Shown: positions 33,827 to 42,116, counted from the first letter of the stretch. The stretch: DNA of 64,000 nucleotides from CAYMEK01 sp964389305 (GCA_964389305.1 CAYMEK010000011.1:17467-81466), one strand, 5' to 3'. Notes: generated by a model from the sequence alone, not told the origin. Made by a program: numbers and translations.

Positions 33827-34603
33827 ATGCTGGCCAAGAGAATCATCGTCTGTCTGGACGTGCGCAACGGCAGAACCACCAAGGGCATCCGTTTCCTCGA
33901 CAATCGGGAGGTGGGAGATCCGGTGGCAATGGCCCGGCTGTACTACCAGCAGGGGGTGGACGAGCTGGTGTTCTACGATATTACCGCCTCGGCCGAGCGG
34001 CGGGGCATCTTCATCGACGTGGTGGAGAGGGTGGCCGAGGTGATTTTCATCCCCTTCGCCGTGGGCGGCGGAATCGGCTCGGCGGAGGATATGCGCAAGG
34101 TACTGCTGGCCGGCGCGGAGAAAGTCAGCGTCAACTCCCAGGCGGTGCGTAATCCCGATATCATCGAGGAGGGTGCGGCCCGCTTCGGGAGCCAGTGCGT
34201 GGTGCTGGGCCTGGATGCCGCCCGGGATGCGGACATGCCCAGCGGGTACCGCGTGTTCATCGATGGCGGACGGCAGGCGACCGACCGTGACGCCCTGAGC
34301 TGGGCTCTCCAGGCGGAAAAGCTGGGAGCAGGAGAAATCGTATTGAACTCCATCGATGCCGACGGCACCCAGGACGGTTACGAGCTGACCTTGACCCGCA
34401 AGATTTCTGAGGCGGTCGGTGTGCCGGTGGTCGCCTCCGGCGGGGCGGGCAGGCCGGAGCATCTGTTCGAGGTGTTCGGCGAGGGGAGAGCCGACGCCGC
34501 CCTGATAGCTTCCATGGTTCACTACGGCAGCTACACCATAGGGCAGATCAAGCAGTACCTGTTGGAGCGAGGAGTCGCGGTTCGCCGCATTCTTTCTACT
34601 TGA
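33827..34603 (+). CDS. hisF: Imidazole glycerol phosphate synthase, cyclase subunit HisF
   Basis: 258 aa TIM barrel. MLAKRIIVCLDVRNGRTTKG holds the first catalytic Asp, VVLGLDAARDA the second (usual form IDA). FAVGGGIGSAEDMRKVLLAG and VVASGGAGRPEHLFEVFGEG are the two phosphate-binding loops. It receives ammonia from HisH through the barrel. Slight departures from the usual motifs (NGRTTKGIRF, GLDA) are compatible with function; HisF-like proteins also occur in sugar-modification clusters, but the neighbours here do not point that way. Confidence 0.92.
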   Translation: MLAKRIIVCLDVRNGRTTKGIRFLDNREVGDPVAMARLYYQQGVDELVFYDITASAERRGIFIDVVERVAEVIFIPFAVGGGIGSAEDMRKVLLAGAEKVSVNSQAVRNPDIIEEGAARFGSQCVVLGLDAARDADMPSGYRVFIDGGRQATDRDALSWALQAEKLGAGEIVLNSIDADGTQDGYELTLTRKISEAVGVPVVASGGAGRPEHLFEVFGEGRADAALIASMVHYGSYTIGQIKQYLLERGVAVRRILST

Positions 34604-34635
34604 TCTCGCTCCTGGCCTTTCTTACTTTATCTAGT

Positions 34636-35604
34636 ATGAAAGCGATTCAAATACAGAAAAACGGCGGCCCGGAGGTCATGAAGCCGGTGGAGGTGGCGGC
34701 TCCGCAGGCGGCCCCGGGACAGCCGCTCGTCAAGCTGGAAGCCGCAGGGGTCAATTTCATCGACGTGTATCACCGCAACGGCCTGTACCCGGTTGATCTT
34801 CCCTATACGCTTGGTGTGGAGGGAGCCGGTGTAGTCCAGGAGGCTGGGGAAGGATCGGAGCCCTTCAGGGCAGGCGATCGGGTGGCCTGGGTAGGCGTTG
34901 CCGGCTCATACGCCGAGTACGCGGTGGTGCCGGCGGACAGGCTGGTAAGGATACCCGAGGGAGTCGGCTTTCGGGAAGCGGCGGCCGCCATGCTCCAGGG
35001 CATGACCGCCCACTATCTGGCCTTCGACACCTACGCACTCGGTCCGGCCGACACGGCGTTGATCCATGCCGCCGCCGGCGGCGTGGGGCAGCTACTCGTG
35101 CAGCTGGCCAAGCAGCGGGGAGCGCGCGTGCTGGCCACCGTATCCACGGAGGCCAAGGCTGAGCTGGCCCGCAAAGCCGGGGCCGACGAGGTGATCCTGT
35201 ACAGCCGGGAGGATTTCGAAGAGCAAACCAGGCGCCTGACAGGCGGCAGAGGAGTAAACGTGGTCTACGATTCGGTAGGGCAGGCCACTTTTCTCAAGAG
35301 CCTGGGCTGCCTTGCCCTGCGCGGGACCCTGGTCAGCTTCGGGCAGTCCAGCGGAAAGATCGATGCCTTCGATCCGGCCCTTCTCGGCGCCAAGGGCTCT
35401 CTGTACCTGACCCGCCCCTCCCTGTTCCACTATGTGGCCGATCGGGAGAGCCTGGAGAGGCGGGCAGCGGAAGTTCTTGGCTGGGTGGCCTCGGGTAAGC
35501 TGCGTATCCACATTGGAGAGACTTTCCCCCTCGAACAGGCGGCCGAAGCGCACCGTCGCCTGGAGGCACGGAAGACCGTCGGCAAGGTTCTACTGCTGCC
35601 CTGA
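34636..35604 (+). CDS. Quinone oxidoreductase-like NADPH dehydrogenase (zinc-free MDR)
   Basis: 322 aa from ATG 34636 (MKAIQIQKNGGPEVMKPVEV); the frame upstream to 34600 has no support. Medium-chain dehydrogenase/reductase fold with GVNFIDVYHRNGLYPVDLPY, TLGVEGAGVVQEAG and the nucleotide loop AAAGGVGQLLVQLAKQRGAR. The catalytic-zinc Cys/His ligands of alcohol dehydrogenases are missing, as in the Qor group, which reduces quinones or enones with NADPH. It follows hisF by 32 bases. Confidence 0.9.
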   Translation: MKAIQIQKNGGPEVMKPVEVAAPQAAPGQPLVKLEAAGVNFIDVYHRNGLYPVDLPYTLGVEGAGVVQEAGEGSEPFRAGDRVAWVGVAGSYAEYAVVPADRLVRIPEGVGFREAAAAMLQGMTAHYLAFDTYALGPADTALIHAAAGGVGQLLVQLAKQRGARVLATVSTEAKAELARKAGADEVILYSREDFEEQTRRLTGGRGVNVVYDSVGQATFLKSLGCLALRGTLVSFGQSSGKIDAFDPALLGAKGSLYLTRPSLFHYVADRESLERRAAEVLGWVASGKLRIHIGETFPLEQAAEAHRRLEARKTVGKVLLLP

Positions 35605-35619
35605 GAACCTCCGGGGTGG

Positions 35620-35648
35620 TTGTCTGGATAGTGATTTTGTAGTAAATT
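35620..35648 (+). promoter_or_regulatory. Promoter candidate for the FmdB-type gene
   Basis: TTGTCT (35620-35625), a 17-base spacer and TAAATT (35643-35648), in an AT-rich patch 52 bases before the ATG. Four of six matches in each box. Confidence 0.45.
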
Positions 35649-35699
35649 CTCGCCTATTAAAATTAAAGTAAAGCTTGCGGGTCGGTGAGGAGCGATTAG

Positions 35700-35993
35700 A
35701 TGCCAACCTATGAATATGAATGCAAAGCTTGCAAGCATCGTTTTGAAGTGTTTCAAAGCATCAGCGACGAGCCGATCAAACGCTGCCCGAAGTGCGGCCG
35801 GAAGGTACGGCGGCTGATCGGCGGCGGCCTGGGGATCATCTTCAAAGGTTCTGGTTTCTATACGACCGACTACAAGCGAACCTCCGCGGTTGGCGGAGGA
35901 AACGGTTCGGCCAAGCCCAAAAAGGAGGGCGGAGGAGAGTCGAAGAGCGGCTCCTCAGGCTCCTCGGATAAATCGGCCCCTGGGAATAGCTGA
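35700..35993 (+). CDS. FmdB-type zinc-ribbon protein
   Basis: 97 aa. MPTYEYECKACKHRFEVFQS and KRCPKCGRKVRRLIGGGLGI form the four-Cys zinc ribbon of the FmdB/CxxC_CxxC_SSSS family, which is followed, as usual, by a Gly/Ser/Lys-rich disordered tail. The family was named from a formamidase-linked regulator; its general role is unknown but is probably nucleic-acid or protein binding. GGTGAGGAG lies upstream of the ATG. Confidence 0.88.
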   Translation: MPTYEYECKACKHRFEVFQSISDEPIKRCPKCGRKVRRLIGGGLGIIFKGSGFYTTDYKRTSAVGGGNGSAKPKKEGGGESKSGSSGSSDKSAPGNS

Positions 35994-36060
35994 AGCCCCT
36001 TAGAGCGGATCTGCGCTGCTCCCGCAGGTCGGGGCGGCAGCCCGGCTTCCCGTCAAGGCC

Positions 36061-37251
36061 TCAGGCGACCTCCAGACAAGCGGCCTCCCGGGCCGCCTTT
36101 TCCAGCAGCCCCGCGATCTCCAGGCTTTCGAAGGAACGCGCCATCCTGGCCAGCCGGGGGCGGACCAGCGGATGCTCCGGAGCGAACAGGGTGCAGCAGT
36201 CCGCGTATGGCAGGATCGAAGTCTCATAGGTGCCGATTTGACGGGAAAGACGGATGATCTCCTCCTTGTCCAGGCCGATCAGGGGTCGAAACACGGGAAG
36301 GCTGGTCCGGCTGCCCGTGAAGTGCAGGCTCTCCACGGTCTGGCTGGCCACCTGGCCCAAGCTTTCTCCGGTTATCAGGCAGCTTGCGCCGCTGCGGCGG
36401 GCGAGCTGTTCGGCAATAACCATCATCGCAGCCCGCACCAGCAGGGTCCTTTCCTCCCGTGCAGCCCCCTCGTTGATTCGTAGCTGAACATCGGTAAACG
36501 GGGCTACGAACAGACGCATCCCCGTAGCATATCCGGAGAGAATACCCGCCAGGCGCTGTACTTTCTCCCTGGCCTGCTCCGAAGTGTAGGGGGGGGTATG
36601 AAAATAGATCCCGTCGATGCGCAGTCCTCTTTTGCCCATCAGATAGCCGGCTACCGGGGAGTCGATCCCTCCGGAGAGCAGCAGCAGCCCCTTTCCGCTC
36701 GAACCGAGCGGCAGTCCTCCCGGCGCCCTGAGCTGTGGTCCGTACACGTACACCCGCCGGCGAACCTCTACCTGAACGATCCAGTCCGGGTGGTGCACAT
36801 CCACGACCAGAGCCGGGAAGCTGCCGCGCAAGCGGTCTCCGAGGATGCAGGCGATATCGTAGGAACCGTAGGGAAAGCTCTTGTCGGAGCGGCGGGCCTC
36901 CACCTTGAAGCGATTTCCCCTGCTGGCCCGCAGCTCCTCCGCCAGCGTGCAGGCCGCCTTTTCTATCTCCCCGATGTCCTGGTCCACGACGTAACTTCTG
37001 GCGAAGCCCACGATGCCGAAAGTATGGGCCAGGCCGGCCTCTATTTTACGCGCCGGGGCTCCTCCGGCAGGCTGTTCCCCTCCCGGTTCCTCTGGTGGGT
37101 ACAGATACAGGCGGCCTCTCTCTCGCTGCAGCTTCAGCTCGATACCGGAAAGCTTCTCCCGTATATCGTCGCAGACCCGGCGCTCGAAGAGCCTGCGATT
37201 GCCTCCCTTCAGGGCAAGCTCGCCGTACTTTATCAGGTACACGATCTCCAT
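36061..37251 (-). CDS. thiI: tRNA 4-thiouridine synthase ThiI (without rhodanese domain)
   Basis: 396 aa. An N-terminal ferredoxin-like region (YLIKYGELALKGGNRRLFER) and a THUMP domain (to ~residue 185) precede the PP-loop domain with GLLLLSGGIDSPVAGYLMGK. SCLITGESLGQVASQTVESL and ILPYADCCTLFAPEHPLVRP carry the conserved catalytic Cys. ThiI adenylates U8 of tRNA and inserts sulfur; in some bacteria it also serves thiamine synthesis. The C-terminal rhodanese domain found in Escherichia coli is absent, so sulfur probably comes directly from the cysteine desulfurase encoded 9 bases upstream. Confidence 0.95.
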   Translation of the reverse strand: MEIVYLIKYGELALKGGNRRLFERRVCDDIREKLSGIELKLQRERGRLYLYPPEEPGGEQPAGGAPARKIEAGLAHTFGIVGFARSYVVDQDIGEIEKAACTLAEELRASRGNRFKVEARRSDKSFPYGSYDIACILGDRLRGSFPALVVDVHHPDWIVQVEVRRRVYVYGPQLRAPGGLPLGSSGKGLLLLSGGIDSPVAGYLMGKRGLRIDGIYFHTPPYTSEQAREKVQRLAGILSGYATGMRLFVAPFTDVQLRINEGAAREERTLLVRAAMMVIAEQLARRSGASCLITGESLGQVASQTVESLHFTGSRTSLPVFRPLIGLDKEEIIRLSRQIGTYETSILPYADCCTLFAPEHPLVRPRLARMARSFESLEIAGLLEKAAREAACLEVA

Positions 37252-37260
37252 GATCAGGCC

Positions 37261-38433
37261 TCAGGAGACCTTTCTCAGCTCCGGGATCAGGCGCTTCAGG
37301 GTTCCGGCCAGGGCCGCCAGATGCTCGTCGTGAACGGCCGGTCCAATCGAGATGCGCACGGCCGAGAAGGCGGTCTCCCGTGAAACTCCCATTCCCTCGA
37401 GAATCCGGAAGCGATCCTTCTTCCTAGAGGAGCAGGCCGAGCCCGTGGAGACGCAAAATCCTTCCTCGTCGAGAACCCTCACCACCAGTTCGCCGGGAAG
37501 GGGGGGGAAGGAGACATTAATGATGTACGGTGAAAATTCCTGCGCCTCGGCCTGCCCTCTGCCCTCGGGGTTGAGCACCGCTCCCGGGATCTCCTCGAGC
37601 TGGGCGATGAAGCTCTGCATAGCCCGCCGGCCGGCCTCCAGATTTGACTCCAGATGAGCCGCCGCCTTTTCGGCCGCCAGGACGAAGCCGAAGATACCCG
37701 GCAGATTCTCCGTGCCCGGTCTTCTGTTTCCCTCCTGCTCTCCGCCGGAGTACAGGAACTGTTGGCACGAGCCTTCCTTGAGATAGAGGCCTCCGACCCC
37801 GCGGGGCCCACCTATCTTGTGGGCGCTGAATGAGGCGCTGTCCAGGCCCAGGTCAGCCGGCTGAAAGGGAATTTTCCCCAGGGCCTGTACGGCGTCGCTG
37901 TGAAGCGGGATATTTCTGCCGCTGCGGCGTCGCAGCTCCTCTATTCCCGCCGCCATCTCGGCCAGGGGCTGCACCGCCCCGGTTTCATTGTTCACCAGCA
38001 TGACCGCCACCAGGGCGGTCCTTTCATCCACCGAGGCCAGCAGGCGCTGCGGATCCACCCGCCCGTTTCTGCCGGCAGGTACCAGCTTTACCTCGAAGCC
38101 AAGACGCCTGAGCGCGCCGGCGGGCTGGTATAGTGAAGCGTGCTCGATCCCACTCAGGACGATTTTGCGGTCCCGTTTCCTGTGCAGAGCGGAAAACAGG
38201 ACCATGTTGTTGGACTCTGTGCCCCCGGAGGTGAAAATCACCTCCCGCGCGCGGCAGCCAAGGACGGCCGCCAGTCTCTGCCTGCACTCGGCGAGCAGCA
38301 TTCCCGCCCGTCTGCCCTCGTTGTGCGGTGCTGAAGGATTGGCGTAGAACTGGCGGGAGATCCGCAGCATCTGCTCCTGGATCTCGGGGTCCGGGGGTGC
38401 CGTGGCGGCCCAGTCGAGATACGTCGGCTCCAT
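37261..38433 (-). CDS. Cysteine desulfurase (NifS/IscS family)
   Basis: 390 aa from ATG 38433 (MEPTYLDWAATAPPDPEIQE). PLP Lys in SFSAHKIGGPRGVGGLYL, preceded by PLHSDAVQALGKIPFQPADL; the sulfur-carrying Cys lies in VSTGSACSSRKKDRFRILEG. It removes sulfur from cysteine as an enzyme persulfide. Being followed after 9 bases by thiI and lacking iscU nearby, it most likely feeds tRNA thiolation, as NifZ does for ThiI in Bacillus. A promoter at 38450-38478 precedes it, and an ArsR gene diverges from it. Confidence 0.93.
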   Translation of the reverse strand: MEPTYLDWAATAPPDPEIQEQMLRISRQFYANPSAPHNEGRRAGMLLAECRQRLAAVLGCRAREVIFTSGGTESNNMVLFSALHRKRDRKIVLSGIEHASLYQPAGALRRLGFEVKLVPAGRNGRVDPQRLLASVDERTALVAVMLVNNETGAVQPLAEMAAGIEELRRRSGRNIPLHSDAVQALGKIPFQPADLGLDSASFSAHKIGGPRGVGGLYLKEGSCQQFLYSGGEQEGNRRPGTENLPGIFGFVLAAEKAAAHLESNLEAGRRAMQSFIAQLEEIPGAVLNPEGRGQAEAQEFSPYIINVSFPPLPGELVVRVLDEEGFCVSTGSACSSRKKDRFRILEGMGVSRETAFSAVRISIGPAVHDEHLAALAGTLKRLIPELRKVS

Positions 38434-38449
38434 AGTGACTTTCCTGCTT

Positions 38450-38478
38450 AATGTAGTGAAAACGTGGGGGCCGATCAA
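38450..38478 (-). promoter_or_regulatory. Sigma-70 promoter of the cysteine desulfurase-thiI operon
   Basis: On the minus strand TTGATC (38473-38478), 17 bases, TACATT (38450-38455), 17 bases before the ATG. Confidence 0.55.
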
Positions 38479-38507
38479 GGCGCTTGCGGATTTACAATGA
38501 AGAGGAT

Positions 38508-38521
38508 ATCCTATATAGGAT
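38508..38521. promoter_or_regulatory. Perfect 14-bp palindrome overlapping the ArsR gene start
   Basis: ATCCTATATAGGAT, ending just before ATG 38523 and 30 bases from the divergent desulfurase promoter. Position and symmetry fit an operator for the ArsR-type regulator. Confidence 0.55.
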
Positions 38522-38522
38522 T

Positions 38523-38870
38523 ATGACCAAGCTTGACGAACTGGCAGCCATGCTCAAGGCCTGCGGTCATCCGCTGCGCCTCAAGATTCTCTGCGCCATC
38601 GAGATGGGTGAGCACACCTGCGTGTCCGAGCTATGGACCTGCCTCGAGCAATCTCAGCCGGTGGTTTCGCAGCACCTGGCCGTGCTCAAGCACCGGGGGA
38701 TCGTCAGCTCGGAGGTTCAGGGGAACAAGCGGGTGTACAAGATCGTCAATCCTTTTATCCACAGCCTGGTGGCCTCGATGATCGACTCGCTGGACGAGGT
38801 ACGGGAGAAGCTCAAAACTGTCCGGCAACATCGGCAAGGTCGCTCGCAGTCGCCGCCAGGGCGTTTATGA
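38523..38870 (+). CDS. ArsR-family transcriptional regulator
   Basis: 115 aa from ATG 38523; the longer frame from TTG 38484 runs through the palindrome and lacks a ribosome site. Winged helix: AACLKACGHPLRLKILCAI-like start (MLKACGHPLRLKILCAIEMG), a Cys-containing recognition segment TCVSELWTCLEQSQPVVSQH, LAVLKHRGIVSSEVQGNKRV and the wing RVYKIVNP. Cys at HTCVSELWTC resembles the ELCVCDL metal site of ArsR/SmtB sensors, so it may sense a thiophilic metal or sulfur species. It diverges from the cysteine desulfurase-thiI operon. The 221-base gap that follows (38871-39091) holds no convincing gene. Confidence 0.82.
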   Translation: MTKLDELAAMLKACGHPLRLKILCAIEMGEHTCVSELWTCLEQSQPVVSQHLAVLKHRGIVSSEVQGNKRVYKIVNPFIHSLVASMIDSLDEVREKLKTVRQHRQGRSQSPPGRL

Positions 38871-39091
38871 AGCCCGTGATAACCAGGAATCTCGTTACGG
38901 TCCTGCCGGTCGGGGCCCAGTTGTTCTTGCCCGCGTAGATCAGGGTGCCGGATTCCACGACTTCGGTTTCAGGGGTTACCCGTTGTCTGGAGCCCGCCTC
39001 GTCTGTAAAGCACGGGCGGTCCGTCCCCGGCTTCGGGGTTTGCAACTTTATCTCTTTATGGGTACATTGTCCGCAGAGAGGAAAACGGCGG

Positions 39092-39487
39092 ATGTTTTAC
39101 ATTTTCCCGTTCGGGATACTGATACCTGCGTTGTTCATTTTCCTGATCCTGCGCTTCGGGCTCAGGTTTTTCGACGATATCTTCAACAACCGAAGGCGGT
39201 TGAGCGAGCAGGAGCGCCGGAGGTTGCGGGAAGGCTCCTGGCTCGGCTCCGGTTTCGGCCCTTTTCGTTCCAGCAACATCGAAAACCGTATCTTCCGCGC
39301 CGCCTACAAGCGCAAGGGAAGGATCACAATCTCCGATATCGTGCTGGAGACGGATCTGAGCCTCAAGGAAGCCGAGGAGGTTGTCAACAGCCTGGTCGAC
39401 GGCGTTCGGGTCCGCATGGAGGTGAAAGACAACGGCATGGTGATCTACGAGTTCCCCGAGATCATCGCCCGCTTCGAAGAGCAGTAG
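39092..39487 (+). CDS. Small membrane-anchored protein with winged-helix-like domain
   Basis: 131 aa from ATG 39092, with AGAGGA upstream. A transmembrane helix at residues ~2-24 (FYIFPFGILIPALFIFLILR) is followed by a basic linker and a compact C-terminal domain (IFRAAYKRKGRITISDIVLE, TDLSLKEAEEVVNSLVDGVR). The latter looks like a winged helix with a helix-turn-helix (ITISDIVLETDLSLKEAEEV). No named family is recognised. Its stop abuts the hypA start, so the two are coupled. Confidence 0.65.
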   Translation: MFYIFPFGILIPALFIFLILRFGLRFFDDIFNNRRRLSEQERRRLREGSWLGSGFGPFRSSNIENRIFRAAYKRKGRITISDIVLETDLSLKEAEEVVNSLVDGVRVRMEVKDNGMVIYEFPEIIARFEEQ

Positions 39488-39901
39488 ATGCACGAGTGGG
39501 CCCTGGCGGAGGCCGTCGTATCTTCGGTCGAACGGCTGTACGAGGAAAACGGCGCCAGGAAGGTCCTGGCCGTGCACGTGCTGGTAGGCGAGCTGCAGCA
39601 CATCGACATGGAGGTATTCCGGCTGGGATTGGACAGTCTCCTTGAGGGACGTCCCTTCGGTCCCGAAGTTTTCCAATTTCATACGGAGAAAGCCTCGTTT
39701 CGCTGCCGCTCCTGCAAGCGGGAGTGGACCCTGGAGCAGCACGCCGAGCTCAGCGAGGAGGAGAGGGAATCGATCCATTTTCTTCCGGAAGCGGCGCACG
39801 TGTACATGCGCTGCCCTGCCTGCGGCAGCCCGGACTTTGTACCGGAGAAGGGCAGGGGAGTGCGCATCCGTTCCGTGGATCTCGAGCTGCCCGGTGATTG
39901 A
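39488..39901 (+). CDS. hypA: HypA-like nickel chaperone / hydrogenase maturation protein
   Basis: 137 aa. The N-terminal MHEWALAEAVVSSVERLYEE carries the nickel-binding Met-His-Glu. KVLAVHVLVGELQHIDMEVF follows, and the zinc site is two CxxC pairs, FRCRSCKREW and RCPACGSPDF, separated by a longer than usual stretch. HypA delivers nickel to [NiFe] hydrogenase or urease. No hydrogenase, urease or hypB is in the window, but the next gene is a Mrp/MinD-type ATPase that overlaps it by 8 bases. Confidence 0.88.
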   Translation: MHEWALAEAVVSSVERLYEENGARKVLAVHVLVGELQHIDMEVFRLGLDSLLEGRPFGPEVFQFHTEKASFRCRSCKREWTLEQHAELSEEERESIHFLPEAAHVYMRCPACGSPDFVPEKGRGVRIRSVDLELPGD

Positions 39902-40664
39902 TCCGCGCCTCGACATAATCGGCCGGAGGATCGCTCCGGTGCGCCGCATCCTCGCCTTCTCCAGCGCCAAGGGGGGTGTGGGCAAGAGCGTCTGCGCAGC
40001 CCTGTGCTCCCTGGCGCTCGCGGACTCCGGGTACAGGACCGGACTGCTCGACCTGGATTTCCAGGGCGCCTCGGCTCACCTGCTGCTCGGTGTGAATCCG
40101 GGATTTCCCGAGGAAGATGCCGGGCTCAAGCCCTTGCGGGTTAAAAAAACGCTCGATTTCATGAGCTTCGCCGCTTTCAGCGGCGAGCGGCCCGTTCCTC
40201 TCCGGGGAGCCGAAGTCAGCGAGGCCATGCTGGAGCTGCTGGCCGTCACCATCTGGGGTCCCCTGGATTTTCTGCTCGTCGACATGCCTCCCGGACTCGG
40301 AGACGAGATCCTCGACGCCCTGCGTTTTCTCCGGCGTCCCGAGTTCCTGGTGGTGGCTACCCCCTCCCAGGTGGCGCTGCGGGTAGTGGAGCGGCTGCTG
40401 GCCATGCTCGGCGAGCTGAAAGCCCCAGTGGTCGGAGTGATCGAAAATATGGCCGCTCCCGGCGTCGGGCCCGCCGCACGTACGCCGCCGGGCCTCGAGC
40501 CGCGACCTCTATCCGCCGCCTTGCTGGCCGAACGGTACGGCGTCGAGCTGCTCGGTTCGGTGCCATTCGAGAAGCGAATCGACGAGATTTTGGCCGGGGA
40601 GGAGCCTCTCGACAGCGAGCCGGGCCGGAGCATTCGCCGCATTGCCGGCAAGCTCAGCCGCTGA
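39894..40664 (+). CDS. Mrp/MinD-family P-loop ATPase, partner of HypA
   Basis: 256 aa from GTG 39894, which overlaps the hypA stop by 8 bases. Deviant Walker A: AFSSAKGGVGKSVCAALCSL. The Mrp/NBP35-like layout continues with TGLLDLDFQGASAHLLLG and Walker B FLLVDMPPGLGDEILDALRF; VVATPSQVALRVVERLL and VIENMA match Mrp. Mrp proteins carry iron-sulfur clusters, but the usual CxxC near the C-terminus is absent here (GVIENMAAPGVGPAARTPPG). In Thermococcales a Mrp/MinD ATPase acts in place of HypB with HypA; the coupling here suggests the same job. Confidence 0.8.
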   Translation: MIDPRLDIIGRRIAPVRRILAFSSAKGGVGKSVCAALCSLALADSGYRTGLLDLDFQGASAHLLLGVNPGFPEEDAGLKPLRVKKTLDFMSFAAFSGERPVPLRGAEVSEAMLELLAVTIWGPLDFLLVDMPPGLGDEILDALRFLRRPEFLVVATPSQVALRVVERLLAMLGELKAPVVGVIENMAAPGVGPAARTPPGLEPRPLSAALLAERYGVELLGSVPFEKRIDEILAGEEPLDSEPGRSIRRIAGKLSR

Positions 40665-40716
40665 CTCCGGCCGTCTGTCGATATCCATCCACTTTCCGCA
40701 TATCCATGAAAACGCG

Positions 40717-40745
40717 TTGTTTAGAACGAAATTTTAATTTAGAAT
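40717..40745 (+). promoter_or_regulatory. Sigma-70 promoter of gdhA
   Basis: TTGTTT (40717-40722), a 17-base spacer and TAGAAT (40740-40745), in a distinctly AT-rich patch 24 bases before the ATG. Confidence 0.65.
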
Positions 40746-40769
40746 TGAAACAACCGGAGGAAGGAAGCT

Positions 40770-42116
40770 ATGGGCAGTTACATAAATGAAGTTATAGAGG
40801 CGGTGAGCAAACGATATCCCTGGGAGAAGGAGTTCCTGCAGGCGGTGCGCGAGGTACTCGGTTCTCTCGATATTGCGGTCGAGCGGGACCCCAGGTACCG
40901 CAAAGCGGCGATCCTGGAGCGGTTGATCGAACCGGAGCGGGTGATCATGTTCCGGGTTCCCTGGCAGGACGACCGGGGCGAATACCGGGTGAACCGGGCT
41001 TACCGCGTGGAGTTCAACAGCGCCATCGGACCCTACAAGGGCGGCCTTCGCTTTCACCCGTCGGTGAACCTGAGCATTCTCAAGTTCCTCGGTTTCGAGC
41101 AAATCTTCAAGAACAGCCTCACCGGCCTGGCCATGGGCGGGGGCAAGGGAGGAAGCGATTTCGATCCAAAGGGCAAGAGCGACGAAGAGGTGATGCGTTT
41201 CTGCCAGAGCTTCATGAACGAGCTGTTTCGACACATCGGGGCCAACACCGACGTGCCGGCGGGAGACATCGGAGTCGGCGGCCGAGAGATCGGCTACCTG
41301 TTCGGCCAGTACAAGCGCTTGAAAAACCTCTTCGAGGGGGTGTTCACCGGCAAGGGGCTGAACTGGGGCGGCAGCCTGGTCCGGCCCGAAGCCACCGGGT
41401 ACGGCAACGTCTACTTCGCCCGGGAGATGCTCAAGACCCGGGATTTGGATTTGTCCGGACGGCGGGTGGCTGTATCCGGCTCGGGCAACGTGGCCCAGTA
41501 CACGGTGCAGAAGCTCAATCAGCTCGGGGCCAAGGTGGTGACCCTGTCGGATTCCAATGGCAGCGTAGTTGACGAGGACGGCATCGACGAGGAGAAGTGG
41601 GGCTTCCTCATGGAGCTGAAGAACATCCGCCGGGGCCGGATCAGGGAGTACGCGGAGAAATACAAGAACGCCGGCTATCACGAAGGAAAGCGGCCCTGGG
41701 GCTTGATCGAGGCGGAGATCGCCCTGCCCTCGGCAACCCAGAACGAGCTGGAGCTGGAGGACGCCAGGGCCCTGCTGGATAAGGGCTGTATGTGCGTCTC
41801 CGAGGGAGCCAACATGCCCACCACCCTGGAGGCGACAGAGCTGCTGATCTCCAAAGGGGTGCTGTTCGGTCCGGGCAAGGCTGCCAATGCCGGCGGCGTG
41901 GCCTGTTCGGGATTGGAAATGGCGCAGAACAGCATGCACATGAGCTGGTCCAGGGAGGAGGTGGACGGCAAGCTGCAGGCGATCATGATCGACATCCACA
42001 AAGCCTGCCGTCAGGCTGCGGAGGAGTACGGCACCCCGGGCAACTACGTGAACGGCGCCAACATCGCCGGCTTCAAGAAGGTGGCCGACGCGATGATCGA
42101 CCAGGGGCTGGTGTAG
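40770..42116 (+). CDS. gdhA: Glutamate dehydrogenase, NADP-type
   Basis: 448 aa, the standard hexameric length. Substrate-binding lysines in GPYKGGLRFHPSVNLSILKF and LAMGGGKGGSDFDPKGKSD; catalytic Asp region NTDVPAGDIGVGGREIGYLF. The nucleotide fold is VAVSGSGNVAQYTVQKL with Ser-Asp-Ser following (LSDSNGSV), typical of NADP enzymes. It assimilates ammonia into 2-oxoglutarate. A strong ribosome site (GGAGGAAGG) and its own promoter suggest a single-gene unit. Confidence 0.96.
   Translation: MGSYINEVIEAVSKRYPWEKEFLQAVREVLGSLDIAVERDPRYRKAAILERLIEPERVIMFRVPWQDDRGEYRVNRAYRVEFNSAIGPYKGGLRFHPSVNLSILKFLGFEQIFKNSLTGLAMGGGKGGSDFDPKGKSDEEVMRFCQSFMNELFRHIGANTDVPAGDIGVGGREIGYLFGQYKRLKNLFEGVFTGKGLNWGGSLVRPEATGYGNVYFAREMLKTRDLDLSGRRVAVSGSGNVAQYTVQKLNQLGAKVVTLSDSNGSVVDEDGIDEEKWGFLMELKNIRRGRIREYAEKYKNAGYHEGKRPWGLIEAEIALPSATQNELELEDARALLDKGCMCVSEGANMPTTLEATELLISKGVLFGPGKAANAGGVACSGLEMAQNSMHMSWSREEVDGKLQAIMIDIHKACRQAAEEYGTPGNYVNGANIAGFKKVADAMIDQGLV

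Noticed and set aside
40734..41999. 421-codon minus-strand open frame opposite gdhA
   Set aside because: gdhA is unmistakable in its own frame; the antisense protein has no motif or ribosome site.
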